Source: Ecdyonurus torrentis (taxonomy: Eukaryota; Arthropoda; Insecta; Ephemeroptera; Heptageniidae). Taken from it: a stretch of DNA of 64,000 nucleotides. Position 1 is the first letter of the stretch; the number at the start of each line of letters is the position of its first letter. The notes under the pieces were generated by a model, which made no database searches, was not told where the DNA came from, and was given only the letters and a program-made list of their open reading frames with translations. The stretch is taken from positions 7,404,768-7,468,767 of the forward strand of contig OX439131.1 in assembly GCA_949318235.1 (NCBI GenBank), written 5' to 3'. Shown piece after piece: positions 26,966 to 38,027 of this stretch. The translations under genes were made by a program, and so were the position numbers.

Positions 26966-29900
26966 TTAATTGATTTCACGCATCAATCTTTCTCGATTGA
27001 ACTGGAAATTTATCCAAGACGGAGCAGTGAAAATAACTGCACCATCTGTAGCATACTGGACTTTGACAGACCTATCATACTGGGGTACAATGGCACTAGC
27101 TTGACCACCATTCTCTGTAAGAAAACACAGTAAATAAAGTATTAATTAAGAAACCTGTACATAGGAAAGATATAACACGGGGGTTCTTATTAAAAGTTAC
27201 AATACATGTTCTTAATACTGTATAAACTAATTATGCTCACCCTCTACGATTAATATTAATCAAACATGAGCATCTATTTTATGAGCGGCTCCGCACATTT
27301 GACATATGCTACCGTATAAGTTAAGTCAAAAATTGAATCCGCTACCATAGAAGTGTTAAGTTTCAGTCTGGGTAAAAAATTATTCCCTCTCACTCAAAGG
27401 TCCTTGTCAGCAAAAGCTCTACTCGCTATCCTCATTTTTTTTGTTCAATCTGTCTACATGTTTCCTACACAATGTTAACTTATAAATTTAATAATAAAAA
27501 AAAAATAATAATAATAATGGACTAATAAAAAATAGAGGTAGCAAAACACATAGCTTGAAGACAGACTGAACCCTAAAAGTGTACTGTATATTTTATTCTT
27601 CTCCAAAACATTTCAATAGAAACTAGACATTCATTTAACTTTTCTAATCTGCGGTATAAGCGAGCCCCACTAAGGTAACGAGGGGAAATGTGATGTAGTA
27701 CTTCCCCCCTACTGTGTCAGTGAAAAGTTTGTACACCTTCTCAGGTAAGCTTAGAAGGTAGAGCAAGAGGCATATAACCCTTGTGGGGCTCGCTTATCCC
27801 ACGGGATAGAAAGTCAACTAAACAACTCATTTCTATTGAATTGTTTTGGAGAATAAAAAATACTTATTTTTAGGGTTAAGTGTGTCCTTAAAAAGCATTA
27901 GGAAACGAGCCGTAAATCAAGAGAAAAAATATTATAATCCACTTTCTATAGCTAACTATAACTGGTGTGTAACGTCCATGCTGTCTAAATCAAATGCACG
28001 CTTTCTATACCCCTCCCTCTCCTTATGATTAATATGAGTGACCACAAGTGTTTATTTAGCCCGGGTTAGAAATTTTCTCTGTCTCTCTCAAGGTGTCACT
28101 GTCAGCTTGAACTCAATATCTCTCATTCCCAAAATTTACTGAATTGAATTAATATATTAAGCAAACGAATTGTTTTTATTAGTCAATGTTTCCTTTTTTT
28201 ATTATTATTATTATTATTTTTTAGAAGTACAGTATTTAGAACAAAAAAATCATGTCCCTTGGTCATATGTAGCGCCCATTAATTTTTTTGTAAATAATTT
28301 GAAACTTACCATTAATGAAGAGTTGCCTCTTGCTACCAGTCCCTGGTGTAGCTTTGCCACGAGCATTGTTGTTCCTGTTTCGAGGCTGACTATTAGGAGT
28401 ACTTTGACCCCTATTCTGCTTGAACTGCTGGCTTTCAAGAGCTTCCACCTGTAATATGTGTTATATACATTATAGATTACTTTGCTGCATGTAGGTCAAC
28501 CCCTAATTGAACTTACCTTAACAGCTTGTGAAAACTGTTGTTGCTGCTTCTTTCCCTTGCCATTCTCTACCTCTCCTTGAGACTTCATTCTTTGTCTACG
28601 AGGCATTTGAAACAGCTGAGGGCTTTGAGTAGACTGGTGAGGTTGCATCAATGACTTTTGCTGCCTCTCGGCAATCCAGTTACGTAAGCGTCTGTAATGG
28701 GGAAAAAATATTTAATATTGATTTAAACTTCTGTAATTAAACATGCAATGGCATCAAAAACATTAATTTATTTCCCTTGTACTAAAGCAAACTTGGAATT
28801 TAGATTTGCTGCACATTGGATTTTATTATTTTAAAAGGTAGGAATTTTTTTTTTTTTTTTTTTTTTAAGAGCGATTTTTTTTTATGTCATTCAAATAGAA
28901 CAGATTGTATCGGTTCTATGCAATGAAAAAAAGCAAGACAACATTCAGTAAATTCATATGGATTTGCTCAAGTTATTTTTGAAAAATCAAATAGAATTGC
29001 ACATTTTGCTTTCACTGACTATTGATTTTCACAATACAACAGAGTTTTTGTATGTCAGCTTAAAGTTTTATAAACATACACACTATTTTGAAAAATAAAA
29101 TTATGAGAAAACAAACAAAAAATAAATCCCAAGTTGTAGAAACTTACTTGACAAAAGGAATGACCATGAAGAAATTGTTAGGCCCAAGACCATTCTTTAG
29201 TTTTGTACTGGTATCTTTTCTGCTGACTGGAATATCACCCACAGGAAACCATTCAACTGCTCGGATTTCACAACGAGTGTGAGGGCTGAACCTGAAGCAC
29301 ACACGTAAAGAGTAAATAATAATAATAATACAATCAGAAAGATTACATAACATATAAATGTAGATCTTGTCATAAAATAACACAACATACACTAAAACAT
29401 CCCTTGTTTCCATTCACATATCACTCAACTTTGTGCATACCTATTGGATTATTTAAAAAGTTGCCAGATTCAATTTCATAAAATTCAAATGTATCAAGCA
29501 CAATTCCACAATAGATTCTGCATTCCCCCCCCCCCCCCCCCCCCCCCCCCATTACAATTTTGGGGTTGTAAAAATCAATGTAGAATTTTACATACATAAT
29601 GAATGTCACTGCTTGAAAGCTAGTGAACTAGATGTGTAGTCAGGCCTAAATCTTGACCTTTCATTATTAATATTAATAATATTAATTATTATTATTATTT
29701 AAACAAGGTTGTTTGTTTAATACATACTTGGTGTTATGTGGAACTCCAGCAACAAGATACAGTCGCACACACTGTTCATTGATATAGGCTTCAACAAATT
29801 CATTCTCATCAACCATGTTGCTGATATCCAACCCAGTCTCTTCCAGAACCTGAAAGGAAATAATAAAAAATAACATATCACTCCACATACTATGACGTGA

Positions 29901-32534
29901 CTATGCTGTAAGCTCTATAACTATTCTTGCTGTACTCCGAATAAAAAACAAATTCAAACAAGCACAAACTTGCGATACAAAATTACAATAACTTCCTAAC
30001 CATCAAACATGATGAATTATTTTAATGAAGTACAAGTATTCACACATTCAATTTTTTAGTTTTAAAAGGGTACAGTAGTCAATGATAGCTTTTTTAATAG
30101 TGATCAGTGTTGTTAAACCTCCCAAAAACGCGATCTCAAAAATTTAATTCTTAACATGCTGAGAGCCGTTTCAGCTACCCAGAACCTACATCACAACTAA
30201 ACTTGCTCTCACTCTAGTTTGGCGCGAGTGTGAGTTACTCTTATTTGTGCTCTCGCTACTTGACATAATATTTTACGTATACAAAATGTTTTTCGGCTAC
30301 AGATATATAGTAAAATAATTTATGCAAAGATAAGAGTAACTCAAGCTCGCGCCAAACTAGCGTTAGAGCAAGTTTAGTTGTGACATAGGTTCGGGGTCGC
30401 TGTAGCCTGTAACGGCTTTTGCTCTCAGCGTGTTAATAATTAAAATTATGAGATCGCGCTTTTGAGAGGTTTAGTAACATGATGATCACTATTAAAAAAG
30501 CCATTGTTGACTATACCCTTTGAAGTAGCAAAACAATTTCTCCTATTTGAAATAAAGCTATATTTACTACCAGTATGTATAATAACTTGCTGCTCAAAGT
30601 TATGGCAAAAACTTGAATATGTAAATGCACCTTAATCTAAGTCATAAACTTGTTGCCAAATACTGTACCAGTTCCCAGTAAACCACAGCTTTTTCTCATG
30701 TGGATTTCAAGTACTTGTCCGATTGAAGAATGTCACTCCTAGCTCACGTGACGTCACTGGTAGTGAGTAGTGATGTTCTTCAATCGGACAAGTACTTGAA
30801 ATCCACATGAGAAAAAGCTGTGGTTTACTGGGAACTGTTACAGTATTTGGGAACAAGTTTATGACTTAGATTACTGTGCATTTACATATTCAAATTTTTG
30901 CCATAACTTTGAGAAGCAAGTTATTATACATAGTAAATATAGCTTTATTTCAAATAGGAGAAATTATTTTGCTACTTAAAAGGGTATAATCAACGATGGG
31001 TTGCTTGAGTTTGAGTACTAGAGATTGGTGTATATACAATGATTTTGCCTTGAGAGTAGATATTGTCAATACTATTTTGAGACATTATATTATAAATCAA
31101 GCTAGGGATATTGTCAGGCTCGGACTGGTCATAAGAGCAAGTCCGCAATTGCGGACGTGGACCCCTCTGTTAGGAGGCCCCTAAGGCCCAAAAAGGGGCG
31201 TAACTAGGGTGTTAAGCCCCCTTTGTGGCCCCTAAAGAGGGTGTTACACCCCTTTTGCGGACGAGGCCCCTTGATTGCCAGTCCGACCCTGGATATTGTA
31301 ATAAAATCTGAATATTAGTACTTGAAAAATGTTGCATATGACATTTTTTAGCATTTTATTATTATTATTATATTTTAACTGTATTCATTTTTTTTTTTTT
31401 TTTTTTAAGTACTGGTACTGTAGGACTACATACCTCTCTGATAGCACAACGGATTGGCTCTTCTTCTTCATTCACTTTCCCTTTAGGAAATCCCCATGAA
31501 CTCTTAGCATAATATCCTTGCACAAGCAAGACATGAGACATGTCATCATCAAGGATGATGGCTCCATGCGTTGGCACAGACTGCTTGTAATCTCTCCAGT
31601 TATCCAGAACTTCGTCCAGTTTACTCACATGACGTCGCAAGAATGGAATATGCTGTAAAATATCAAGATTATAGCACATGTCACAAATAAGTACAATACT
31701 GATAATGAACAAGAGGATGTATTTATTGTTTATGATACCAGTAAAACTTACATTGAACATGCAGTAAAAGAAATCCTTAATGCCACATTTTTTAGATCCT
31801 GGTGTTTTACAGTAAAAATCCAAGTAATACCAATGGGCAAGTTCCATTTGAAAGCAAACTCTAATCAAGTCTTTGCGTTCTGATTCTGGTAGATTAATGA
31901 TGAATCGACTGAAACATGTTACATGCATATTAGGAAACATCATAATTTTATTTCCATAACTTCGTACTGTAACTTACTTCGTAATTAAAATATTTGCACA
32001 GGAAAGTGATAGCTATTTTTGATGATAACATTGTGCCTATAAATACTGTAATCTTATTTAATTCATTATACAAGTGGTCATTGTGCATACATATACAATA
32101 TACATACACATGTACAGCTCTGGCCACTAGTTTGAGAACAGGGCAGTGACGGCCGCAGCGTTTTATTTATTTATTTATTTATAGGATAGGCCTATGTATG
32201 TATGTACATATGTACTACATACATACGTATGTATATACAGAACATGTATGCACCCTAAATAATATGAGTATGTGTGTATGTATGTATGTATATGCATGTA
32301 CATATGTATGCACTATGCACATACATATATGCATACATACGGATGAAATCAAAAAAGCTAGGTTAGGATATGTATGTATGTATGTATGTATAATGCATGT
32401 ATGATGTATGTACATCGTACACACATACTGTACCTTGAATACATATGTATGTACAAAGTATATGATATAGTTCTTATTAATTTTTACCTTCCTAAGTCAT
32501 CCAACATTTCCTTCGTAACCACAGAGTTTTCCAT
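26966..32534 (-). CDS. DCP2: m7GpppN-mRNA hydrolase, decapping enzyme 2
   Basis: Removes the 5' cap from mRNA in cytoplasmic P-bodies, committing it to 5'-3' decay. Eight exons on the minus strand: 32488-32534, 31752-31908, 31434-31652, 29728-29849, 29148-29291, 28517-28691, 28310-28448, 26966-27114; in frame, 383 aa. The N-terminal Dcp1-binding domain (Box A) includes [18 protein letters not shown]. The Nudix box is at residues 126-148: [16 protein letters not shown] then VLEETGL, fitting G-x5-E-x7-REV-x-EE-x-G with the catalytic glutamates present. Box B ends near [17 protein letters not shown]. The Gln-rich tail is short compared with human (about 420 aa), but the C-terminal FQFNRERLM motif is conserved. 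Introns hold a foldback (intron 7), poly-C, and paired foldbacks plus a hAT MITE (intron 3). The next gene upstream, USE1, ends 630 bp away on the same strand. Confidence 0.96.
27575..27890. mobile_element. Foldback element in DCP2 intron 7
   Basis: Arms of about 100 bp (27575-27690 and 27783-27886) pair with moderate divergence. Both contain AACCCTAAAA at the outer end, TCTCCAAAAC in the middle, and TAAGCGAGCCCCAC / GTGGGGCTCGCTTA at the inner end. The loop is about 90 bp. No target duplication was identified. Flanking segments near 27240-27430 and 28020-28130 resemble each other in direct orientation. Confidence 0.65.
29524..29550. repeat. Poly-C tract, about 27 bp
   Basis: An uninterrupted C run in DCP2 intron 4, striking in a genome this AT-rich. 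The exact length is prone to sequencing error. Confidence 0.9.
30064..30521. mobile_element. Foldback element A in DCP2 intron 3
   Basis: Inverted arms of about 200 bp. The left begins AAAAGGGTACAGTAGTCAAT; the right ends with the complement, ATTGTTGACTATACCCTTT. Inner arms share GAGCAAGTTTAGTTGTGA-type and TTTGGCGCGAG-type segments. No coding capacity. Confidence 0.75.
30523..30999. mobile_element. Foldback element B adjoining element A
   Basis: A near-perfect inverted repeat: AAGTAGCAAAACAATTTCTC at the left against GAGAAATTATTTTGCTACTT at the right, and long inner arms around AAATCCACATGAGAAAAAGC. The centre contains TGACGTCA (30749-30756). Beyond the right arm the 22 bases AAAAGGGTATAATCAACGATGG repeat the terminus of element A, so the palindrome extends outward over the end of A. 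Confidence 0.75.
31115..31291. mobile_element. hAT-type MITE, 177 bp, 8 bp target duplication
   Basis: Terminal inverted repeats CAGGCTCGGACTGG and CAGGGTCGGACTGG (complement of the right end) differ at one of 14 bases. Exact 8 bp duplications GATATTGT flank it at 31107-31114 and 31292-31299. The interior is GC-rich with paired CCCCTAA/AGGGG blocks. It lies in DCP2 intron 3 and has no coding capacity. Confidence 0.92.
32080..32460. repeat. TACA/TGTA-rich tetranucleotide cluster
   Basis: Interspersed ATGT, TACA and GTAT tetranucleotide repeats in the DCP2 first intron. Long open frames here on both strands (68-69 codons, Tyr/His/Met/Val-rich) are products of the repeat. Confidence 0.85.
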
Positions 32535-33164
32535 TCTTGATCAATTTTAACTAGCGATGCAAAACAAAAGTTGGTCAGTCAGCGGGCTTAAGTTTCAAAG
32601 ACCCTAAAATATTGGAAATAAGCATAAATTAAGTACTCTTACTATTGCAACATACTAAGTATTTTATTTTATGGATTACATAAGGCAACGATTTGATTAA
32701 TAGTTGTAATTACAAGAGATTTTGCAATAAACACTTACCGAAAATATATTGCGTCGCGTCCAAATAAAAATACCAGCTGAAAATCGCTGTTCAATTTTTT
32801 TTTGTGGCGCGAGGCCGCGAGGTCATGATGGGTATTTAAAAAAGGGCCGATTTTTAGTCAAAATAAAGTATACATACAGTATAAAAAATTTAATAATAAT
32901 AAAAGCTGGTGCAAATGTATAATAATTTTACTGAGCATTTGAATTAAATAGTACTTTATTGAATATAATATTTAGTACTTATATTTATACTTATTGGGTA
33001 TACTAAAAGAGATTTACACAAATTAAATAAATTTCATGTTCATAAATTTATACGAAATGGAATTTTATTGAAAAAAGGAACAGTGCAGCGATTTATATAC
33101 ATATTGTTCATTATAAATTTCATAAACTTAAAAAATAAACATAACAGATAGGAAATGGAAAATT
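32535..33164. other. DCP2 upstream region and USE1 3' flank
   Basis: The interval between the DCP2 start codon (32534) and the USE1 stop (33165), both on the minus strand. A GC-richer patch at 32745-32850, including GTGGCGCGAGGCCGCGAGG, is the likely DCP2 promoter or start region. The USE1 poly(A) signal lies at 33064-33069. Confidence 0.5.
33064..33069 (-). terminator. USE1: Poly(A) signal of USE1
   Basis: AATAAA on the minus strand, about 95 bases beyond the USE1 stop codon. Confidence 0.6.
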
Positions 33165-36085
33165 TTATTTCTTCTTCATTACTCTCATAAAAAGGACCAT
33201 ACCTGCAATCAGAGAATAAATTTGAAATTTAGTTTAGCAGTTAAAAAGCCAGTTAAGTAATATAAGTTAAGTATAATTACTTACATATAAACACAGTAAG
33301 GACAATAACAATCATGACCCAGAGCCAACACTTGCAGGCTCTACGGCTGTGTTCCTGAAGTTTCTCAGACTCAACTTTTAATCGAGATGCATTCTGCTCA
33401 GCTAAGTTCTGTGACCTATCAATTGTCTGTAACATATTAGAAATATATATGAAGTGTTATATAATTAATTATTATTTTATTTACACATATAATATATTAT
33501 GTTGTTTATTGCTACTAAAGTTATTTTTACACATTCGTGGTTTTTGCATAACAAAAATCAGTCAATAAATGGGAAGAATTTTGTTATGCACTTTGTGACA
33601 TAAAAATCAAGTATATTGTGTAAACAAACACGTTTAGATTTTGTAAAGTTATGAGTTTAAGTTTATATTAGGAATTGGCGATACATATTGATATATCGGT
33701 GTACCCATTAGTTTTGCTTCTATATAATCAATTTTTTATTTTTTATTAATTTTTTTTTTTTGCGGCACTTCATATAAATATATTTATACTTAAATCTGAC
33801 TATCAATATTCATTACTTTTTTAATAATGAGGAAGGTGAATTGAAATTTTTTTGTTAAGTTTATGATATTTTTGGAAAGAGCTTTAAAAAATTTTGAGGC
33901 GCTATTTTTTCTTATGATGATTGGAGCATGCGAAGTATTTTTAATTAATTTTTGAAAATCGACCTAAAAAGCCTGTGACGTAATCATTCCACTGTTTTCT
34001 CGGCAAATACTAATCGTTCGAGGTTCAGTAACCAGTTTAATGTAATCAGCTCGTTCTCAGGATTTCAAAAAACTGGCTACTGAACCTTCTACGGTCAATA
34101 CTTTCCGAAATAAATGCCCGATTGATGACGTCACAGTCTTTTTAGGATGATTTTCAAAAATTAATTAAAAATACTTCCCATGCTCAATCGTTTTAAGAAA
34201 AAATAATGCCTCAAAATTTTTTAACGCTCTTTTCAAAAATGTCATAAAAAGTGGGGGTTAAAAAAATTCACCTTCCTCATTTGCTGAAAATAAAGCAAAC
34301 AATTTTTTAAAATTATTTACTAAAATAATAATAATAAAAAATTCTAAAATTTTTAAGCAAATATATTCAGAAAAGAAAATGATTTTTATTATTAATATTA
34401 TTTAAAAAATTATTTTTGGAAGTCAGCAATATTTTTTTTAATAAATTTTAATTTCTTTTCGATATTTTTTGAATACCCGATACAAAGAGTATATTCAGAA
34501 AAGAAAATGATTTTTATTATTAATATTATTTTTGGAAGTCAGCAATATTTTTTTTAATAAATTTTAATTTCTTTTTGATATTTTTTGAATACCCGATACA
34601 AAGAGTAAATACTTTTTTACGTAACCCCAATCCTTAGTCAAAATTATAATTCGTCTCTATCGCATCAAAATGTTTCTAGTGAAATTATCACGAGCGCGCC
34701 AAACGTTCCATCTGACACAGTAAACCCTATGTAGATGGAACGTTTGACGAGCTCGTGATATATTCACTTGATATATTTTGACGCGATAGAGACGAATTGT
34801 TTTACAATCTAACAAAAAGACCATTATAACATACGATAGACCAAGTGGTTTGTTGAATTTAGAGGCTCAACTGCTATCATAAAAAATAAGCATCATAAGC
34901 TTGGTTAATGATTGCTATTAAACAGCCCAAGCAATTTTGTTTTTTATCATTCTTGTTCACCATCACCGAGCATGCCCTTTAGCTTGCTGGGAATTTACCT
35001 TAACATCTTTCTGAATGATTTTGTTTGCTAAGATAGTCTGTTCTTTAAGATTACGAGCAAGAGAGAGCATATCATCTGCAATTTTTTCCTGCATGGAATG
35101 ATGGTATTTTAGCAAAGCATCCAGATCTTCACCAGTAGATGTCTGCCTCTTACGTTGACGAGCTCCATCATCTATAAACACAAATTATCAATGTATTTGA
35201 AGTAAAGAATACAGAGTTAAAAATATTTCTGGTAAACAGTATTAATAGATATTGAAATTATTTAATGATGCACTGTACTTTATTATTATTATTTTCATAA
35301 TTGCAAGTGAAAAGTATGGTCCCGAGTCCCGAGTCTCGACACAGTTAATGGTAGCACGCAATTACTCTTACACTGCCATTAATTGAGAATCAACTTCAGC
35401 TATTCTATTTGCATAGCCCATAAAAATTCATTAGACTGCTGTTAATTGTGTTACGACCATAGAACATTTTTTAGTTTATAAATTTGACAACCAGTTCTCA
35501 TTGTCATATTTTCACAGGTAAAAACCTTAATGAATACACTGTATGTTTTACCTCCTCTGTCTGTTTGGAAAAGCTGATCTCTCAATTCTGAGTGATATTT
35601 TGATCTTGTCTTCTGCTGAATTTCTTTTACAATATCAGAGCCAGTGGACACTGGTCCATGAGATAAAAGCTGGGCTGCCACAACTTTCTCTGGCACGGAT
35701 GGCTAGAAATATTGTATACAATTTAATCATCATTTATGCTTGCTAAGATTATACATTAATGATCTAAACATTTCAAATATAGCAAACCTAATCTATACTT
35801 GAGATCCATATTTGTTCTCTAAAAACATGATAATTATTGTTAAGTTAACTTTTTTTAACTATTCTCTAATTTTTATATTCTTTTAACGTATTTTTCATCC
35901 TTTATATATAAGTAAAGCATGATGTATTAAATCAAAATATCAAATTATACGTAGAAATTAGTTCTCACAAAAAGTAGCAATAAAATTCAGACTTACAAGT
36001 TTCTCTGTCTTCCGGAGGCCTTTTAAAAAGTCGATCCTTCTTATGTATTCTGCTAAAGTTTCCTTGTTTGGTTTGCTGCAATCAC

Positions 36086-36168
<83 letters not shown>

Positions 36169-36800
36169 CGGTATATACATATGTGTGTGTTAAAGCAAAT
36201 TACTCAATGAAGGTTTAGTTTGCCTGTAAACAACTACATTATAGTATTAATTATAATGTTATAACATTTCATTATTTTAATTTGTGCACACTGTACTTAC
36301 ATTGGTTCTTTCTCCATGTTAATAATCATTTCATCCAATGCCATAATGTACTGAAAAATTAAATATGCTGCTTTTAGTCCTCATGATAATAATAACTATA
36401 TCTAGTTTCTTTATATATAAAATTATTATATTAAAATATAATAATTTTAATTATTTATTAAAACGCAACTTTTATTTTGAGCTTTGTGAGCATGAGTAAA
36501 TATAATATCATGATTTAGTTGGAGGGTTAAATCAACAGGCTTGACTTCACATTTAAAAGACAGCATATTATGGAAATTTCTAATATAGTCTTTGAGCTAT
36601 CAGTTTTATAAAAACTGAATTATTAAGATAGCACTTTTTTATTTTAATTTGAAAGAGTAAAGTGTTTAGTCGGAAGTTCTGAGATTGAGGGATCAACAAA
36701 AGTAACACTACAGTACATGTTTTACAATAACAATGATAATTTAATAAATTAATGACAGTAAAAAAAAATATTATAAGTATGTATATATATATATATATAC

Positions 36801-36861
<61 letters not shown>

Positions 36862-37504
36862 TGTGGTGCCTAATGTATTGTCCAGCATAGGGGAAACATC
36901 ATTTCTTCTAATTTTTCACTTAATATAAGAGTTTATTTTAACTGGACGAATTTTTCTCATGTTCTTCGAGCTTATTAGTAGCTAGAAAGAAGTCTTTGGT
37001 TGAGGTTTGAAGCTTCTATTAAAAAATTAAAAATGACGTTTATCCTATGCTGGCGCTGGCCTATGTATTCATAACCAGCAAAATGGCGGCTCTTAAATAT
37101 GAGTGCAACCGGTCTATACATATGTACGAAATTCAAAATTTCCATGAAGTCATATGATAGAGCATATATATACATACATAAATATGCATAAAATAGTCTT
37201 TAAATTTAGAGATAGTCCAATTATGATCGCGAGCCCAAAAAGATAATAGTGCATTTATGCATACACAAAGTTTTTATATAGTTTTTGAAAAGTATGTATG
37301 TAACAAACATAATTATTTGTATAATGCAATATGTTATGTGTCAAGTGTGTTAATGGATTATACAAACATATCATATGTCATATGTACTACATACATACAT
37401 ACCTTGTCAAGGCGCCAGCTTGAGCTTGCTTTGTCCTCTTTGGTAAGTTGTTCACATTGTCCTAGTAACCGTCTAAGGTTAATTTCAGTACGTGACATAC
37501 CCAT
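33165..37504 (-). CDS. USE1: Vesicle transport SNARE USE1
   Basis: Tail-anchored Qc-type SNARE of the ER that acts in Golgi-to-ER retrograde fusion with syntaxin 18, Sec20 and Sec22b. Seven exons on the minus strand: 37403-37504, 36301-36350, 35997-36075, 35552-35702, 34999-35171, 33285-33426, 33165-33202; in frame, 244 aa (human is 259). The N-terminus SRTEINLRRLLGQCE matches human SRLELNLVRLLSRCE. A conserved EYIRRIDFLKGLRKTEKL block lies near residue 60-77. The SNARE helix runs about residues 143-213 (KYHHSMQEKIADDMLSLARN, then KDVK with the Asp of this family). The single anchor, WLWVMIVIVLTVFI, lies near 219-232 and the tail is basic (RVMKKK). Met1 and Met3 are both possible starts. The gene is head-to-head with POLD2, 523 bp apart. 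Introns hold foldbacks and (AT)n runs. Confidence 0.95.
33826..34281. mobile_element. Foldback element, 456 bp, in a USE1 intron
   Basis: Outer ends AATGAGGAAGGTGAAT and ATTCACCTTCCTCATT are perfect complements. Arms of about 200 bp pair with scattered changes, including AATTTTTGAAAATC and a second pairing of GGTTCAGTAACCAGTT with AACTGGCTACTGAACC at the centre. One arm holds TGACGTCA (34126-34133). No coding capacity; no clear target duplication. Confidence 0.8.
34362..34606. repeat. Direct tandem duplication, about 120 bp units
   Basis: Copies at 34362-34489 and 34490-34606 both run from TATATTCAGAAAAGAAAATG to GAATACCCGATACAAAGAG. They differ mainly by a small indel and a C/T change, so the duplication looks fairly recent. 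It lies in the USE1 intron between two foldbacks. Confidence 0.9.
34648..34798. mobile_element. Foldback element, 151 bp
   Basis: Ends AATTCGTCTCTATCGC and GCGATAGAGACGAATT are exact complements. Inner arms pair ACGTTCCATCT with AGATGGAACGT around a loop of about 20 bases. It lies in the USE1 intron. Confidence 0.85.
36088..36166. repeat. (AT)n microsatellite in USE1 intron
   Basis: Dinucleotide run of about 80 bp. A second one lies at 36781-36858 in the next intron. Confidence 0.95.
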
Positions 37505-38027
37505 AATTAATTATCTATATTTTCATCGGAATATGATAGACATAAACAAAGCAAATAAAGTAAGCTTAGGTTTTATTTGTGCGATGATTGAAGCAGGATT
37601 GAAGAACTTTTGTAAACGAAGGCAAAAAATAATTTTGTTTACAGCGCCAGCTGTTGACAGACACCAACATAATAATGTAATTAAAATTTTATGTTTTTAA
37701 GCAAAAAAATTATATATTTAATATATTATTGTACTATTTAGAGTTTGAAATATATTTTAAGTAATAATTTTATTACTAGTTTGATTTAAACTGTTTTTTC
37801 AGTAACAATAATTTTTGCTTTTATGTTGGTAGCAATGCAAGTGATATGTTTATTTCGCGCCTAAATGATTTATTGTGTATGATTTGTGTCCACTGTCCAG
37901 CACTGTCCAGTGTCGCCAGTGTCCAGTTGTAATCTCGGTTAATTAAAGTGTTAAGTTTGTTTATTTGATTTCCTAATTTTTTTCCAGCTTTACCACCGTT
38001 TTTGTAGCATTTTTCTGCTTCATTAAA
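37505..38027. promoter_or_regulatory. Shared upstream region of USE1 and POLD2
   Basis: A 523 bp interval between two divergent start codons, so it probably serves both genes. It holds a direct tandem CACTGTCCAG (37891-37900, 37901-37910) followed by degenerate copies with TGTCGCCAG and TGTCCAG up to about 37926, on the POLD2 side. No clear TATA box, as expected for housekeeping genes. Confidence 0.55.

Noticed and set aside
31368..31943. Unspliced 191-codon minus-strand frame in DCP2
   Set aside because: Reads through the intron between 31653 and 31751. The exons as given restore the Nudix protein without the insert.
36580..36888. 102-codon minus-strand frame
   Set aside because: Built on an (AT)n run (alternating Ile-Tyr) inside a USE1 intron.
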